This document shows, piece by piece, positions 17,490 through 23,693 of a stretch of 64,000 nucleotides of DNA (the first letter of the stretch is position 1; each line of letters starts with the position of its first letter). The position numbers were made by a program, and so were the translations under genes. This DNA comes from Herbidospora galbida (GTDB lineage: Bacteria; Actinomycetota; Actinomycetes; Streptosporangiales; Streptosporangiaceae): positions 52,374-116,373 of the forward strand of contig NZ_SZQA01000031.1 of the NCBI RefSeq assembly GCF_005233835.1. The letters run 5' to 3'. The notes under the pieces were generated by a model. The model saw only the letters and a list, made by a program, of their open reading frames with translations, searched no databases and was not told the DNA's origin.

Positions 17490-18139
17490 CCCGGCTGGTC
17501 GGTCCGCTCTCCGGTCGCCAGGCCGTCGAACAGGACCGTGATGTAGTGGTCGGCGAGCGCGGTGGTGTTGAGCCGCCCGCCCGGACGGAACCAGCGCACC
17601 GCCACCCAGATCGAGTCGCGCAGCATGCGGTAGGTCAGCTTCGGGTCGACGTCGGCCCGCAGCTCGCCGGTGGCCTGGCCCTTCTTGATCTGCTCCATCC
17701 ACATGCGCTCGATCTCGTCTTCGGCCTTCACGAGGTAGTCGAAGCGGTGGTGCTCCAGCGAGCGCAGGTAGTTCCAGTCGTTCTGCATGACGGTGATCGC
17801 GGCCCGGTGGGGTTCGAGCGTGGCGAAGCCGGTGCGGACCATCTGGGCCAGCACCTCGGCCGGGCCCTTGCCCGAGTCGAGGATCACCCGGTAGCGCGCG
17901 GTCAGGTCGTCGAGGAACGTGCGCAGGACCTCGTCGACGATCGACTCCTTGGAGTCGAAGTGGTGGTAGAGGCTGCCGGACAGGATCCCGGCCTCGTCGG
18001 CGATGTTCCGGACGGTGGTGGCCTGGAAGCCCTTGCGCGCGAACAGTTCAGCCGCCAGTTTGACCAGGTGGTCGCGGCGCTCCGAGGCGGTCACCCCGTG
18101 GGTTCTGCGCGCCGTCGCGGTGCTCTTGCGCTGGTTCAC
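17486..18139 (-). CDS. TetR-family regulator, KstR2-like
   Basis: A 217-residue repressor. The DNA-binding domain contains LAAELFARKGFQATTVRNIA and LSGSLYHHFDSKESI. The C-terminal domain (WNYLRSLEHHRFDYLVKAED, MLRDSIWVAVRWFRPGG) resembles KstR2, which responds to acyl-CoA intermediates of steroid catabolism. The GTG at 18139 is preferred because longer frames overlap the divergent phosphatase gene. No steroid genes are present, so the regulated genes and ligand are unknown. Confidence 0.82.
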   Translation of the reverse strand: MNQRKSTATARRTHGVTASERRDHLVKLAAELFARKGFQATTVRNIADEAGILSGSLYHHFDSKESIVDEVLRTFLDDLTARYRVILDSGKGPAEVLAQMVRTGFATLEPHRAAITVMQNDWNYLRSLEHHRFDYLVKAEDEIERMWMEQIKKGQATGELRADVDPKLTYRMLRDSIWVAVRWFRPGGRLNTTALADHYITVLFDGLATGERTDQPG

Positions 18140-18203
18140 CCACCCATTATGAGCCGTTGGGGCCGACGGACCATTCAGAGCGCGGAATCGGCGATGATCG
18201 AGG

Positions 18204-19505
18204 ATGGCGAAAATCAAATTCCCGTTCACACTGGGCGTCGCCTCGGGGGAGCCCGCGCCCGACGGCGTCATCATCTGGACCCGGCTCGCCCCCGACCCCC
18301 TGAACGGCGGCGGCATGCCCGCGAGCGCGTTCGACGTGCGGTGGGAGGTGGCCGAGGACGACAGGTTCGCGAAGCTCACGGCCTCGGGCACGACCAGGGC
18401 CCAGCCTTCGGGCGCGCACTCCGTGCACGTCAAGGTCACCGGCTTACGCCCGGCGTCGGTGTACTTCTACCGCTTCCGCGCCGACGGCCACACCTCGCGC
18501 GTGGGCCGTACCAAGACCGCGCCCGCGCCGGCCTCGACGGCGCCGCTGAAGATCGCGGTGGCGAGCTGCCAGCGCTACGAGCACGGCCACTTCACCGCCT
18601 ACAAGCACCTGGTCGCCGACGATCCCGACGTCGTCCTGCACCTGGGCGACTACATCTACGAGTACGGCAAGCCCGCGGTCGCCGAGCCGGGCCGCTACGT
18701 ACGCCCCCTGAAGGACTCGACCGCCGCCTGCACCACCCTCAACGCCTACCGCGAGCGGTACGCCCTCTACCGCCTCGACCCCGACCTCCAGGCCGCCCAC
18801 GCCGCCGCCCCCTGGATCACCATCCCCGACGATCACGAGGTGGTGAACAACTACGGGGGCCGTACCGGCGACCCCAAGCGCAGGAAGGCCGCCTACCAGG
18901 CCAACGCCGAACACCTGCCCTACCGCGTCAAGCCGGCCGGCGACGCTATGCAGTACTACCGCCGGCGCACGTTCGGCGCGGTGCTCGACCTGCTGGTGGC
19001 CGACGCGCGGCAGTACCGCGTGGCGGGCGACATCCTCGGCCCCGCTCAGACGACGTGGCTGCTCGACCGGCTCAAGACCTCCACCGCCCGCTGGACGGTC
19101 CTCGCCCAGGCCCTGTTCTTCGCCCCGCGGAATCCGCCGAGCGCCGACGCCTGGGACGCCTACCCGCAGAGCCGGCGGAAGGTCCTCGACGCCGCGCCGG
19201 AGAACTTCGTGGTGCTGAGCGGCGACGTCCACAACGCCTGGGCGGCCCGCCTTGACAGGGGCGTGGAATTCGTCGTGACGTCGATCAGCAGCGCTCCGCC
19301 CGCCGTCCGCGACGACGCCCTGGAGCGCAACCCGCACCTCGCGTTCTTCGACGGCCGGCGCGGCTACCTGGTCGCCCACGCGTCGATGGAGGAGTTCACG
19401 GTCGACTACCGCGCCGTCCCGTACGTCGACCGCCCCGGCGCCCCCGTGTCCACGGCAGCCTCCTTCCGCGCCGTCGGTAACAAGCTCGAACGAATCGACT
19501 TGTGA
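18204..19505 (+). CDS. PhoD-family phosphatase/phosphodiesterase without signal peptide
   Basis: A 433-residue metallophosphatase. The N-terminal beta domain (FTLGVASGEPAPDGVIIWTR) is followed by the metal-binding motifs SCQRYEHGHF, LHLGDYIYEYG, IPDDHEVVNNYGG and LSGDVHNAW, which hold the iron/calcium site of PhoD. PhoD enzymes are normally exported by the Tat pathway; this one begins directly at the mature domain, and only 64 bp separate it from the divergent TetR gene, so no twin-arginine signal is available. It may act in the cytoplasm or have lost its signal. Confidence 0.85.
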   Translation: MAKIKFPFTLGVASGEPAPDGVIIWTRLAPDPLNGGGMPASAFDVRWEVAEDDRFAKLTASGTTRAQPSGAHSVHVKVTGLRPASVYFYRFRADGHTSRVGRTKTAPAPASTAPLKIAVASCQRYEHGHFTAYKHLVADDPDVVLHLGDYIYEYGKPAVAEPGRYVRPLKDSTAACTTLNAYRERYALYRLDPDLQAAHAAAPWITIPDDHEVVNNYGGRTGDPKRRKAAYQANAEHLPYRVKPAGDAMQYYRRRTFGAVLDLLVADARQYRVAGDILGPAQTTWLLDRLKTSTARWTVLAQALFFAPRNPPSADAWDAYPQSRRKVLDAAPENFVVLSGDVHNAWAARLDRGVEFVVTSISSAPPAVRDDALERNPHLAFFDGRRGYLVAHASMEEFTVDYRAVPYVDRPGAPVSTAASFRAVGNKLERIDL

Positions 19506-19508
19506 AAT

Positions 19509-19547
19509 TGCAGGTAAGACCTCTAGCGAATAGGAAACTTTCCTATT
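19509..19547 (+). promoter_or_regulatory. Perfect 19-bp palindrome next to a weak DasR-like site
   Basis: AATAGGAAA-C-TTTCCTATT (19529-19547) is a perfect inverted repeat with 9-bp arms. Just upstream, TGCAGGTAAGACCTCT (19509-19524) agrees with 10 of 16 bases of the DasR-type site at 9254. Both precede the GH3 hexosaminidase gene. The palindrome has the size of a ROK- or LacI-type sugar-regulator site; its protein is unknown. Confidence 0.6.
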
Positions 19548-19578
19548 AGATTTCGGGCATGCCCAAGTGCGGTGCCGC

Positions 19579-21066
19579 ATGACGCGAAGCACGGAGCTGC
19601 TGCGTCTGGCTGATTCGGTCATCCTCCCCGGCTTCATCGGGACCTCGCCCCCCGACTGGCTGCGCAGGCGTCTCGCCGACGGCCTCGCCGGGGTGGTCTT
19701 GTTCTCCCGGAACGTCGACACGCCGGACCAGCTGGCGGCCCTGACGGCCGCGCTGCGCGCGGAGAACCCCGCGCTCCTGGTCGGCATCGACGAGGAGGCG
19801 GGCGACGTCACCCGGCTGGAGGCCCGTACGGGCAGCTCCCGCCCCGGGAACTACGCCCTCGGCGTGGTCGACGACGTGCATCTCACCGAGGAGGTGGCCA
19901 GAGACGTCGGACACGACCTGGCCGCCGCCGGGGTGACGATCAACTTCGCGCCCGCCGCCGACGTGAACTCCAACCCCGACAACCCGGTGATCGGGCTGCG
20001 CTCCTTCGGCGCCGACCCGGGCCTGGTCGCCCGCCACACGGCGGCCTGGATCAGGGGGTTGCAGTCGGCCGGCGTGGCGGCCTGCGCCAAGCACTTCCCC
20101 GGCCACGGGGACACCTCGCTCGACTCCCACCACAGCCTCCCGGTGGTCGCGGTCAGCCGCGAGGAACTGCACGAGGTCGAGCTCTGGCCGTTCCGCGCCG
20201 CCATCCAGGAGGGCGTGCGGGCGATCATGACGGGGCACCTGGTCGTGCCGGCGTACGACGAGGTGATGCCGGCCACCCTGAGCCCGCGCATCCTCACCGA
20301 CCTGCTCCGGGGCGAACTCGGCTTCGACGGCGTGGTGATCACCGACGCCGTCGAGATGGCCGCCGTCTCGGCGCCCTACGGCATCGGCGGCGCGAGCGCC
20401 CGCGCGGTGGCCGCCGGGGCCGACTCGGTCTGCGTCGGCGGCGAGCACGCCGACGAGGCGACCTTCGACCACATCCGCGAGTCGATCGCCGACGCGGTCG
20501 TGAGCGGCCTGCTGCCGGAGGCCAGGCTGTACGAGGCGTGCGCCCGGGTGGCCAAGCTGGCCGCCTGGCGGCTGCCCGCCCAGGACCGGGTTCTCAACGG
20601 CGGCCCGGTCGGCCTGGCCGCCGCCCGCCGCGCGATCAGGGTCAGCCACCACGACGGCGCCCGCCTGCCGCTCAGCGCGGCACCCCACGTCGTCGAGCTG
20701 GCGCCGGACACCAACCTGGCCATCGACAAGGGCCAGCCCTGGGGCGTCGCCGACCCGTTGGGAGCGCTCCTCCCCGGCACCACGGTCACCCGGCTGGGCG
20801 AGGCCGAACTGGCCGACGGCATCCCCGCCGACCTGCTCGACCGGGCCGCCGACCGCCCGCTCGTCGTGGTCGTGCGCGACGCCCACCGCCACGCCTGGCA
20901 GATGGACGCCCTCGGTCACATGCTGGCCGCCCGCCCCGACGGCGTGGTGGTCGAGATGGGCCTGCCGGGACGCACCGACCTGGGCGCGGTGCACATCGCG
21001 ACCCACGGCGCGTCGCGGGTCTGCGGTCAGGCGGCGGCGGAGACCTTGACCGGTCGTTTGCCGTGA
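19579..21066 (+). CDS. GH3 beta-N-acetylhexosaminidase (NagZ-like)
   Basis: A 495-residue glycosidase. Residues 1-330 form the GH3 barrel, with CAKHFPGHGDTSLDSHHSLP providing the Asp/His general-acid loop of NagZ enzymes and FDGVVITDAVEM carrying the nucleophilic Asp. A C-terminal alpha/beta domain of about 160 residues follows, as in many actinobacterial members. There is no signal peptide, so it probably acts in the cytoplasm on muropeptide- or chitin-derived GlcNAc. ATG 19579 is preferred over GTG 19567 by similarity of the N-terminus; neither has a good ribosome site. Confidence 0.87.
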   Translation: MTRSTELLRLADSVILPGFIGTSPPDWLRRRLADGLAGVVLFSRNVDTPDQLAALTAALRAENPALLVGIDEEAGDVTRLEARTGSSRPGNYALGVVDDVHLTEEVARDVGHDLAAAGVTINFAPAADVNSNPDNPVIGLRSFGADPGLVARHTAAWIRGLQSAGVAACAKHFPGHGDTSLDSHHSLPVVAVSREELHEVELWPFRAAIQEGVRAIMTGHLVVPAYDEVMPATLSPRILTDLLRGELGFDGVVITDAVEMAAVSAPYGIGGASARAVAAGADSVCVGGEHADEATFDHIRESIADAVVSGLLPEARLYEACARVAKLAAWRLPAQDRVLNGGPVGLAAARRAIRVSHHDGARLPLSAAPHVVELAPDTNLAIDKGQPWGVADPLGALLPGTTVTRLGEAELADGIPADLLDRAADRPLVVVVRDAHRHAWQMDALGHMLAARPDGVVVEMGLPGRTDLGAVHIATHGASRVCGQAAAETLTGRLP

Positions 21067-21080
21067 AATCCCCATAATCA

Positions 21081-21118
21081 ACGGCCTCGCGGGCGCAGCC
21101 GCGGGGCCGTTTCTCTTT
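21081..21118 (+). terminator. Rho-independent terminator of the GH3 gene
   Basis: Arms 21081-21092 and 21099-21110 pair over 12 positions (one G-T wobble) with a GCGCAG loop, followed by the T-rich TTCTCTTT, 14 bases after the stop codon. Confidence 0.85.
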
Positions 21119-21184
21119 CCAGACCAAAATTCTGATCACAGAGTGCTATCAATCGACTACGCAGAGCTATATGCTCGGCAGTGC

Positions 21185-21202
21185 TTTGACCGGCCAGTCA
21201 AA
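21185..21202 (+). promoter_or_regulatory. Palindrome upstream of the small secreted pair
   Basis: TTTGAC-CGGCCA-GTCAAA is an 18-bp inverted repeat with 6-bp arms and a GGCC core; only one central pair is mismatched. It lies 35 bp before the first small-protein start. TATATG at 21169-21174 is a possible -10 box, which would place the palindrome just downstream of the transcription start, in a repressor position. Confidence 0.55.
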
Positions 21203-21236
21203 CAGACCGTCAAGGAAAGCGCGAGAAGGAGCCGTA

Positions 21237-21494
21237 GTGATCAAGAAGATCTGCGTGACCAGTGCGATGCTCGCGGCCGCCGCGGGTGCGAGCCTCGTCG
21301 CCACCCCGGCCCACGCCGACACGTGGTCCGACAACTGGAGCGCGAACATCGGTTCGGCTCAGTCGGGCAACAACTTCGGCTGGGTCGCGGCGCGCAACGC
21401 CGGCTCCGGCCGTTCGACGAACGTCAACACCATCAACGGCATCTCCGCTACCGCAACGGGCGGCAGCGTGACCGTGGTCTACATCTTCAAGTAA
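21237..21494 (+). CDS. Small secreted protein, paralogue A
   Basis: An 85-residue protein with a Sec signal peptide ending in ATPAHA near residue 27. The mature part of about 58 residues is rich in Gly, Asn, Ser and Thr and has no cysteine (GSAQSGNNFGWVAARNAG, then STNVNTINGISATA). The GTG start has AGAAGGAG upstream. It shares its architecture with the next gene and must have arisen with it by tandem duplication. I do not recognise the family; it is not a chaplin or rodlin by sequence. Confidence 0.8.
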   Translation: MIKKICVTSAMLAAAAGASLVATPAHADTWSDNWSANIGSAQSGNNFGWVAARNAGSGRSTNVNTINGISATATGGSVTVVYIFK

Positions 21495-21539
21495 ACCGCG
21501 GCCGCGTCCCCAGCACTCACCCCACCCGAAGGAGAGAAC

Positions 21540-21800
21540 ATGATCAAGAAGCTTGCCCTGACCGGTGCCGTCCTCGCCGCCGCCTGTGGCGCGAGCCTGA
21601 TCGCCGCGCCCGCCCACGCCGACACCTGGATCAGCAACGGCAGCGTGAACCGCGGCTCCGCCCAGTCGGGCAACGTGTTCGGCAACGTGGCCGCGACCAA
21701 CATCGGCGGCGGTTCGTCGACCAACTCGAACACCATCAACGGTGTCTCGGTGACCGCGCGCAACAGCGTCGCCGGCCTCGCCTACCGCTTCGACGACTAG
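21540..21800 (+). CDS. Small secreted protein, paralogue B
   Basis: An 86-residue protein beginning MIKKLALTGAVLAAA, with a signal peptide ending in APAHA. The mature part repeats the pattern of the neighbour: RGSAQSGNVFGNVAATNIGG, STNSNTINGVSVTARN. The S-x-Q-S-G-N-x-F-G-x-V-A-A-x-N block has the spacing of short beta-strand repeats, but there is only one copy per protein. AAGGAGAGAA precedes the ATG. The pair probably forms one transcript ending at the strong hairpin at 21811. Function unknown. Confidence 0.82.
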   Translation: MIKKLALTGAVLAAACGASLIAAPAHADTWISNGSVNRGSAQSGNVFGNVAATNIGGGSSTNSNTINGVSVTARNSVAGLAYRFDD

Positions 21801-21810
21801 TCGTCGACTC

Positions 21811-21851
21811 CGGCGCGCGCCGGGCTCTCCTTCCGGGCCCGGCGCGCGCCG
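21811..21851 (+). terminator. Terminator hairpin
   Basis: A perfect 15-bp stem (21811-21825 with 21837-21851) with an 11-base loop follows the second small-protein gene by 10 bases. Confidence 0.85.
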
Positions 21852-21913
21852 TCGTGCGTTGCGGCGATGATGGGGTCTTGTACGTCATGCCGCACATGCA
21901 AGGGGAAATCTCG

Positions 21914-22726
21914 ATGAAGGCCGCTTACGTCACCTGGGACGGCCCCGATCCGGAACGCGAGACGGTGCTCTCGGCGTGGCTCGCCGAGGGGATCGAGGGC
22001 GCACCCGTCCGCTGGGACGACCCGGAGGCCGACTGGTCGGAGTTCGACGCGGCCGTGGTCCGCTCACCGTGGGACTACGTCGGCCGGCGTGACGAGTTCA
22101 TCGACTGGGCCTGGCGGGCCGAACAGCACACGCGGCTGCTCAACCCGGCGTCGGTGCTGGCGTGGAACACCGACAAGACCTACCTGAAGCACCTGGGCGT
22201 GCCGACCGTGCCGACCCACTGGAGCTCGCTCGCCCTGCCCGACTGGGCCGAATACGTCGTCAAGCCGACCATCTCGGCGGGCGCCCGCGACACCATCCGC
22301 ACCGCCTCGGCGCAGGAGGCCGCGGCCTTCGCCGCCTCCCTTGAGGCGCAGGGCCGGCCGATCATGGTGCAGCCCTACGTCGAGAGCGTCGAGCACGAGG
22401 GCGAGCTGTCGCTCCACTACTTCAACGGCCAGTTCAGCCACGCGGTCCGGCGCACCCCGCTGCTCATCCCCGACATCGGCGACCTCAACGACGCCGGCGC
22501 CAAGGCCACCCTGCGCGACCCCGACGACGACCAGTTCGACCTGGCCGAGGAGATCCTGGGCAAGGTGGCCGAGCCGCTCCTCTACGCCCGGATCGACCTC
22601 GTGCGGATGCCCGGCGGCGAGCCGGTGCTGATCGAACTGGAGCTCACCGAGCCGTTCCTCTACCTCGACACCGAGCTGGAGGCGCCCAGCTTCTTCGCCC
22701 GCGCGCTGAAGGAGATGCTGGCCTAG
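21914..22726 (+). CDS. ATP-grasp ligase (DcsG/RimK-like)
   Basis: A 270-residue ATP-grasp enzyme. The N-terminal domain (VRWDDPEADWSEFDAAVVRS, WDYVGRRDEFIDWAW) resembles DcsG, the cyclo-ligase of cycloserine synthesis, and related uncharacterised ligases. EYVVKPTISAGARDT and IMVQPYVESVEHEGELSLHY supply nucleotide- and metal-binding segments, and PVLIELELTEPFLYLD is the final metal-binding strand. Such enzymes join a carboxylate to an amine with ATP. No biosynthetic partner lies beside it, so the substrate is unknown. The ATG at 21914 has AGGGGAAA upstream. Its stop overlaps the end of the convergent SDR gene by 4 bases. Confidence 0.8.
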   Translation: MKAAYVTWDGPDPERETVLSAWLAEGIEGAPVRWDDPEADWSEFDAAVVRSPWDYVGRRDEFIDWAWRAEQHTRLLNPASVLAWNTDKTYLKHLGVPTVPTHWSSLALPDWAEYVVKPTISAGARDTIRTASAQEAAAFAASLEAQGRPIMVQPYVESVEHEGELSLHYFNGQFSHAVRRTPLLIPDIGDLNDAGAKATLRDPDDDQFDLAEEILGKVAEPLLYARIDLVRMPGGEPVLIELELTEPFLYLDTELEAPSFFARALKEMLA

Positions 22727-23484
22727 CCGTGGGCGGTGATCCCGCCGTCGACCGGGATGACGGTCCCGGTGAGGTAGGAACCGGCCCGTGAGGCCAGGAA
22801 GATCGCCGTCCCGGCCATGTCGTCGGGACGGCCGATCCGGCCCAGCGGCACGGCGTCGGCGACCATCTGGCGGGCCTGCGGGTCGTCGAGCACGAACGAC
22901 ATCATCTTGGAGTCGAACGGGCCGGGGGCGATGGCGTTGACGGTGATCGACTCCTTGGCCAGGCGGTCGGCCAGGTGCCGGGTCAGCATGTGGACCGCCG
23001 ACTTCGTGGCCGAATAGGCGTAGCTCTCCATCGCCGGGGTCCTGATGCCGTCGACCGAGCCGATGTTGATGACCCTGGCCGGGTCCTCCGGGGTCGCGGC
23101 CTTCCTGAGCAGGGGGAGGAAGCGCTGCGTCAGGGCGAAGACGCCCTTCACGTTGATGTTCCAGAGCTTGTCGAAGGCCGAATCGGGATAGTCGTCGAGG
23201 GGCGCGCCCCAGGCCGCGCCGGCGTTGTTGACCAGGACGTCGAGCCGGTCGTGGCGGGCGGCGACCAGGTCGTGCACGGCCTCGACGCCCTCGCGGGTGG
23301 ACAGGTCGGCCTGGACCGACTCGCAGCCCAGCGCCCCGGCGGCCTCCTCCAGCTGGTCCTTCTTGCGGGCGGTGATGTAGACGGTCGCGCCCGCCTCGGT
23401 GAACCCCTGGGCGATCATCCGGCCGATCCCGCGCGACCCGCCGGTCACCACGACGGTCTTGCCTTCGACGGAGAAGAGAGTCAT
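22723..23484 (-). CDS. Short-chain dehydrogenase/reductase
   Basis: A 253-residue classical SDR. The cofactor motif is VVVTGGSRGIGRMIAQGF, NNAGAAWG follows strand 4, and the catalytic Ser-Tyr-Lys are in INIGSVDG and SYAYSATKSAVHMLTRH. The C-terminal VIPVDGGITAHG is typical of FabG-like reductases. NADPH preference is suggested by the ARKKD segment after the second strand. A perfect palindrome sits 12 bp before the start and probably controls it. Substrate unknown. Confidence 0.88.
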   Translation of the reverse strand: MTLFSVEGKTVVVTGGSRGIGRMIAQGFTEAGATVYITARKKDQLEEAAGALGCESVQADLSTREGVEAVHDLVAARHDRLDVLVNNAGAAWGAPLDDYPDSAFDKLWNINVKGVFALTQRFLPLLRKAATPEDPARVINIGSVDGIRTPAMESYAYSATKSAVHMLTRHLADRLAKESITVNAIAPGPFDSKMMSFVLDDPQARQMVADAVPLGRIGRPDDMAGTAIFLASRAGSYLTGTVIPVDGGITAHG

Positions 23485-23495
23485 GAGCCGAGGGT

Positions 23496-23509
23496 ACCGA
23501 CCGGTCGGT
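23496..23509 (-). promoter_or_regulatory. Perfect 14-bp palindrome, probable TetR-type operator
   Basis: ACCGACCGGTCGGT is a complete inverted repeat located 12-25 bases before the ATG of the SDR gene. Short palindromes of this form are common TetR-family operators. No TetR gene is adjacent, so the regulator would be encoded elsewhere. Confidence 0.65.
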
Positions 23510-23548
23510 CTGTTAGGAATCGGGAGGACCTCGCGGTGGTGCGCGTGC

Positions 23549-23554
23549 TAGCGT
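23549..23554 (+). promoter_or_regulatory. -10 box giving a leaderless transcript
   Basis: TAGCGT matches the actinomycete TAGxxT -10 pattern and ends 7 bases before the ATG at 23562, so transcription should begin at or next to that ATG. No good -35 is visible. Confidence 0.5.
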
Positions 23555-23561
23555 TCGAGTC

Positions 23562-23612
23562 ATGCAGCGCGCCTTCATGACGACGACGCCGGACTCCGTC
23601 CCGGCGCGCTGA
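23562..23612 (+). CDS. Threonine-rich leader peptide of an attenuator
   Basis: A 16-codon ORF, MQRAFMTTTPDSVPAR, with three consecutive ACG threonine codons at 23580-23588. It has no ribosome site but begins next to a -10 box, as leaderless leader peptides of actinobacteria do. It lies 81 bases before a threonyl-tRNA synthetase paralogue. A ribosome stalled on the Thr codons for lack of charged tRNA-Thr would favour the antiterminator described in the attenuator entry (23566-23656). The peptide itself probably has no other function. Conservation has not been tested. Confidence 0.75.
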   Translation: MQRAFMTTTPDSVPAR

Positions 23613-23656
23613 TCACTGCCTTACTTCGAAGCCCGGGGCGCACGCCCCGGGCTTCG
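23566..23656 (+). promoter_or_regulatory. Transcription attenuator with alternative stems
   Basis: Three mutually exclusive pairings are visible. Segments 23566-23573 and 23603-23610 pair over 8 bp (1:2). Segments 23597-23604 and 23633-23640 pair over 8 positions with one G-T wobble (2:3, antiterminator). Segments 23627-23640 and 23643-23656 form a perfect hairpin of up to 14 bp (3:4, terminator). The Thr codons lie inside the 1:2 loop. The terminator is followed by GTGTTGTGTG and lacks a clean T tract, which is not rare in high-GC genomes. The expected result is synthetase expression only when charged tRNA-Thr is scarce. Confidence 0.75.
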
Positions 23657-23693
23657 GTGTTGTGTGCGTCCCCTTCACCACAGGAGACGCATC

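Noticed and set aside
17486..18439. A 317-residue version of the KstR2-like regulator
   Set aside because: The extra N-terminal part overlaps the divergent phosphatase gene and precedes the normal TetR start by about 100 residues.
21237..21800. Chaplin or rodlin genes
   Set aside because: The proteins have no chaplin domain, no cysteine pair and no rodlin-like pattern; only size, export and composition are similar.
23562..23693. T-box riboswitch before the ThrRS paralogue
   Set aside because: No specifier-loop architecture or T-box sequence is visible. The Thr-rich reading frame with three alternative stems explains the region better.
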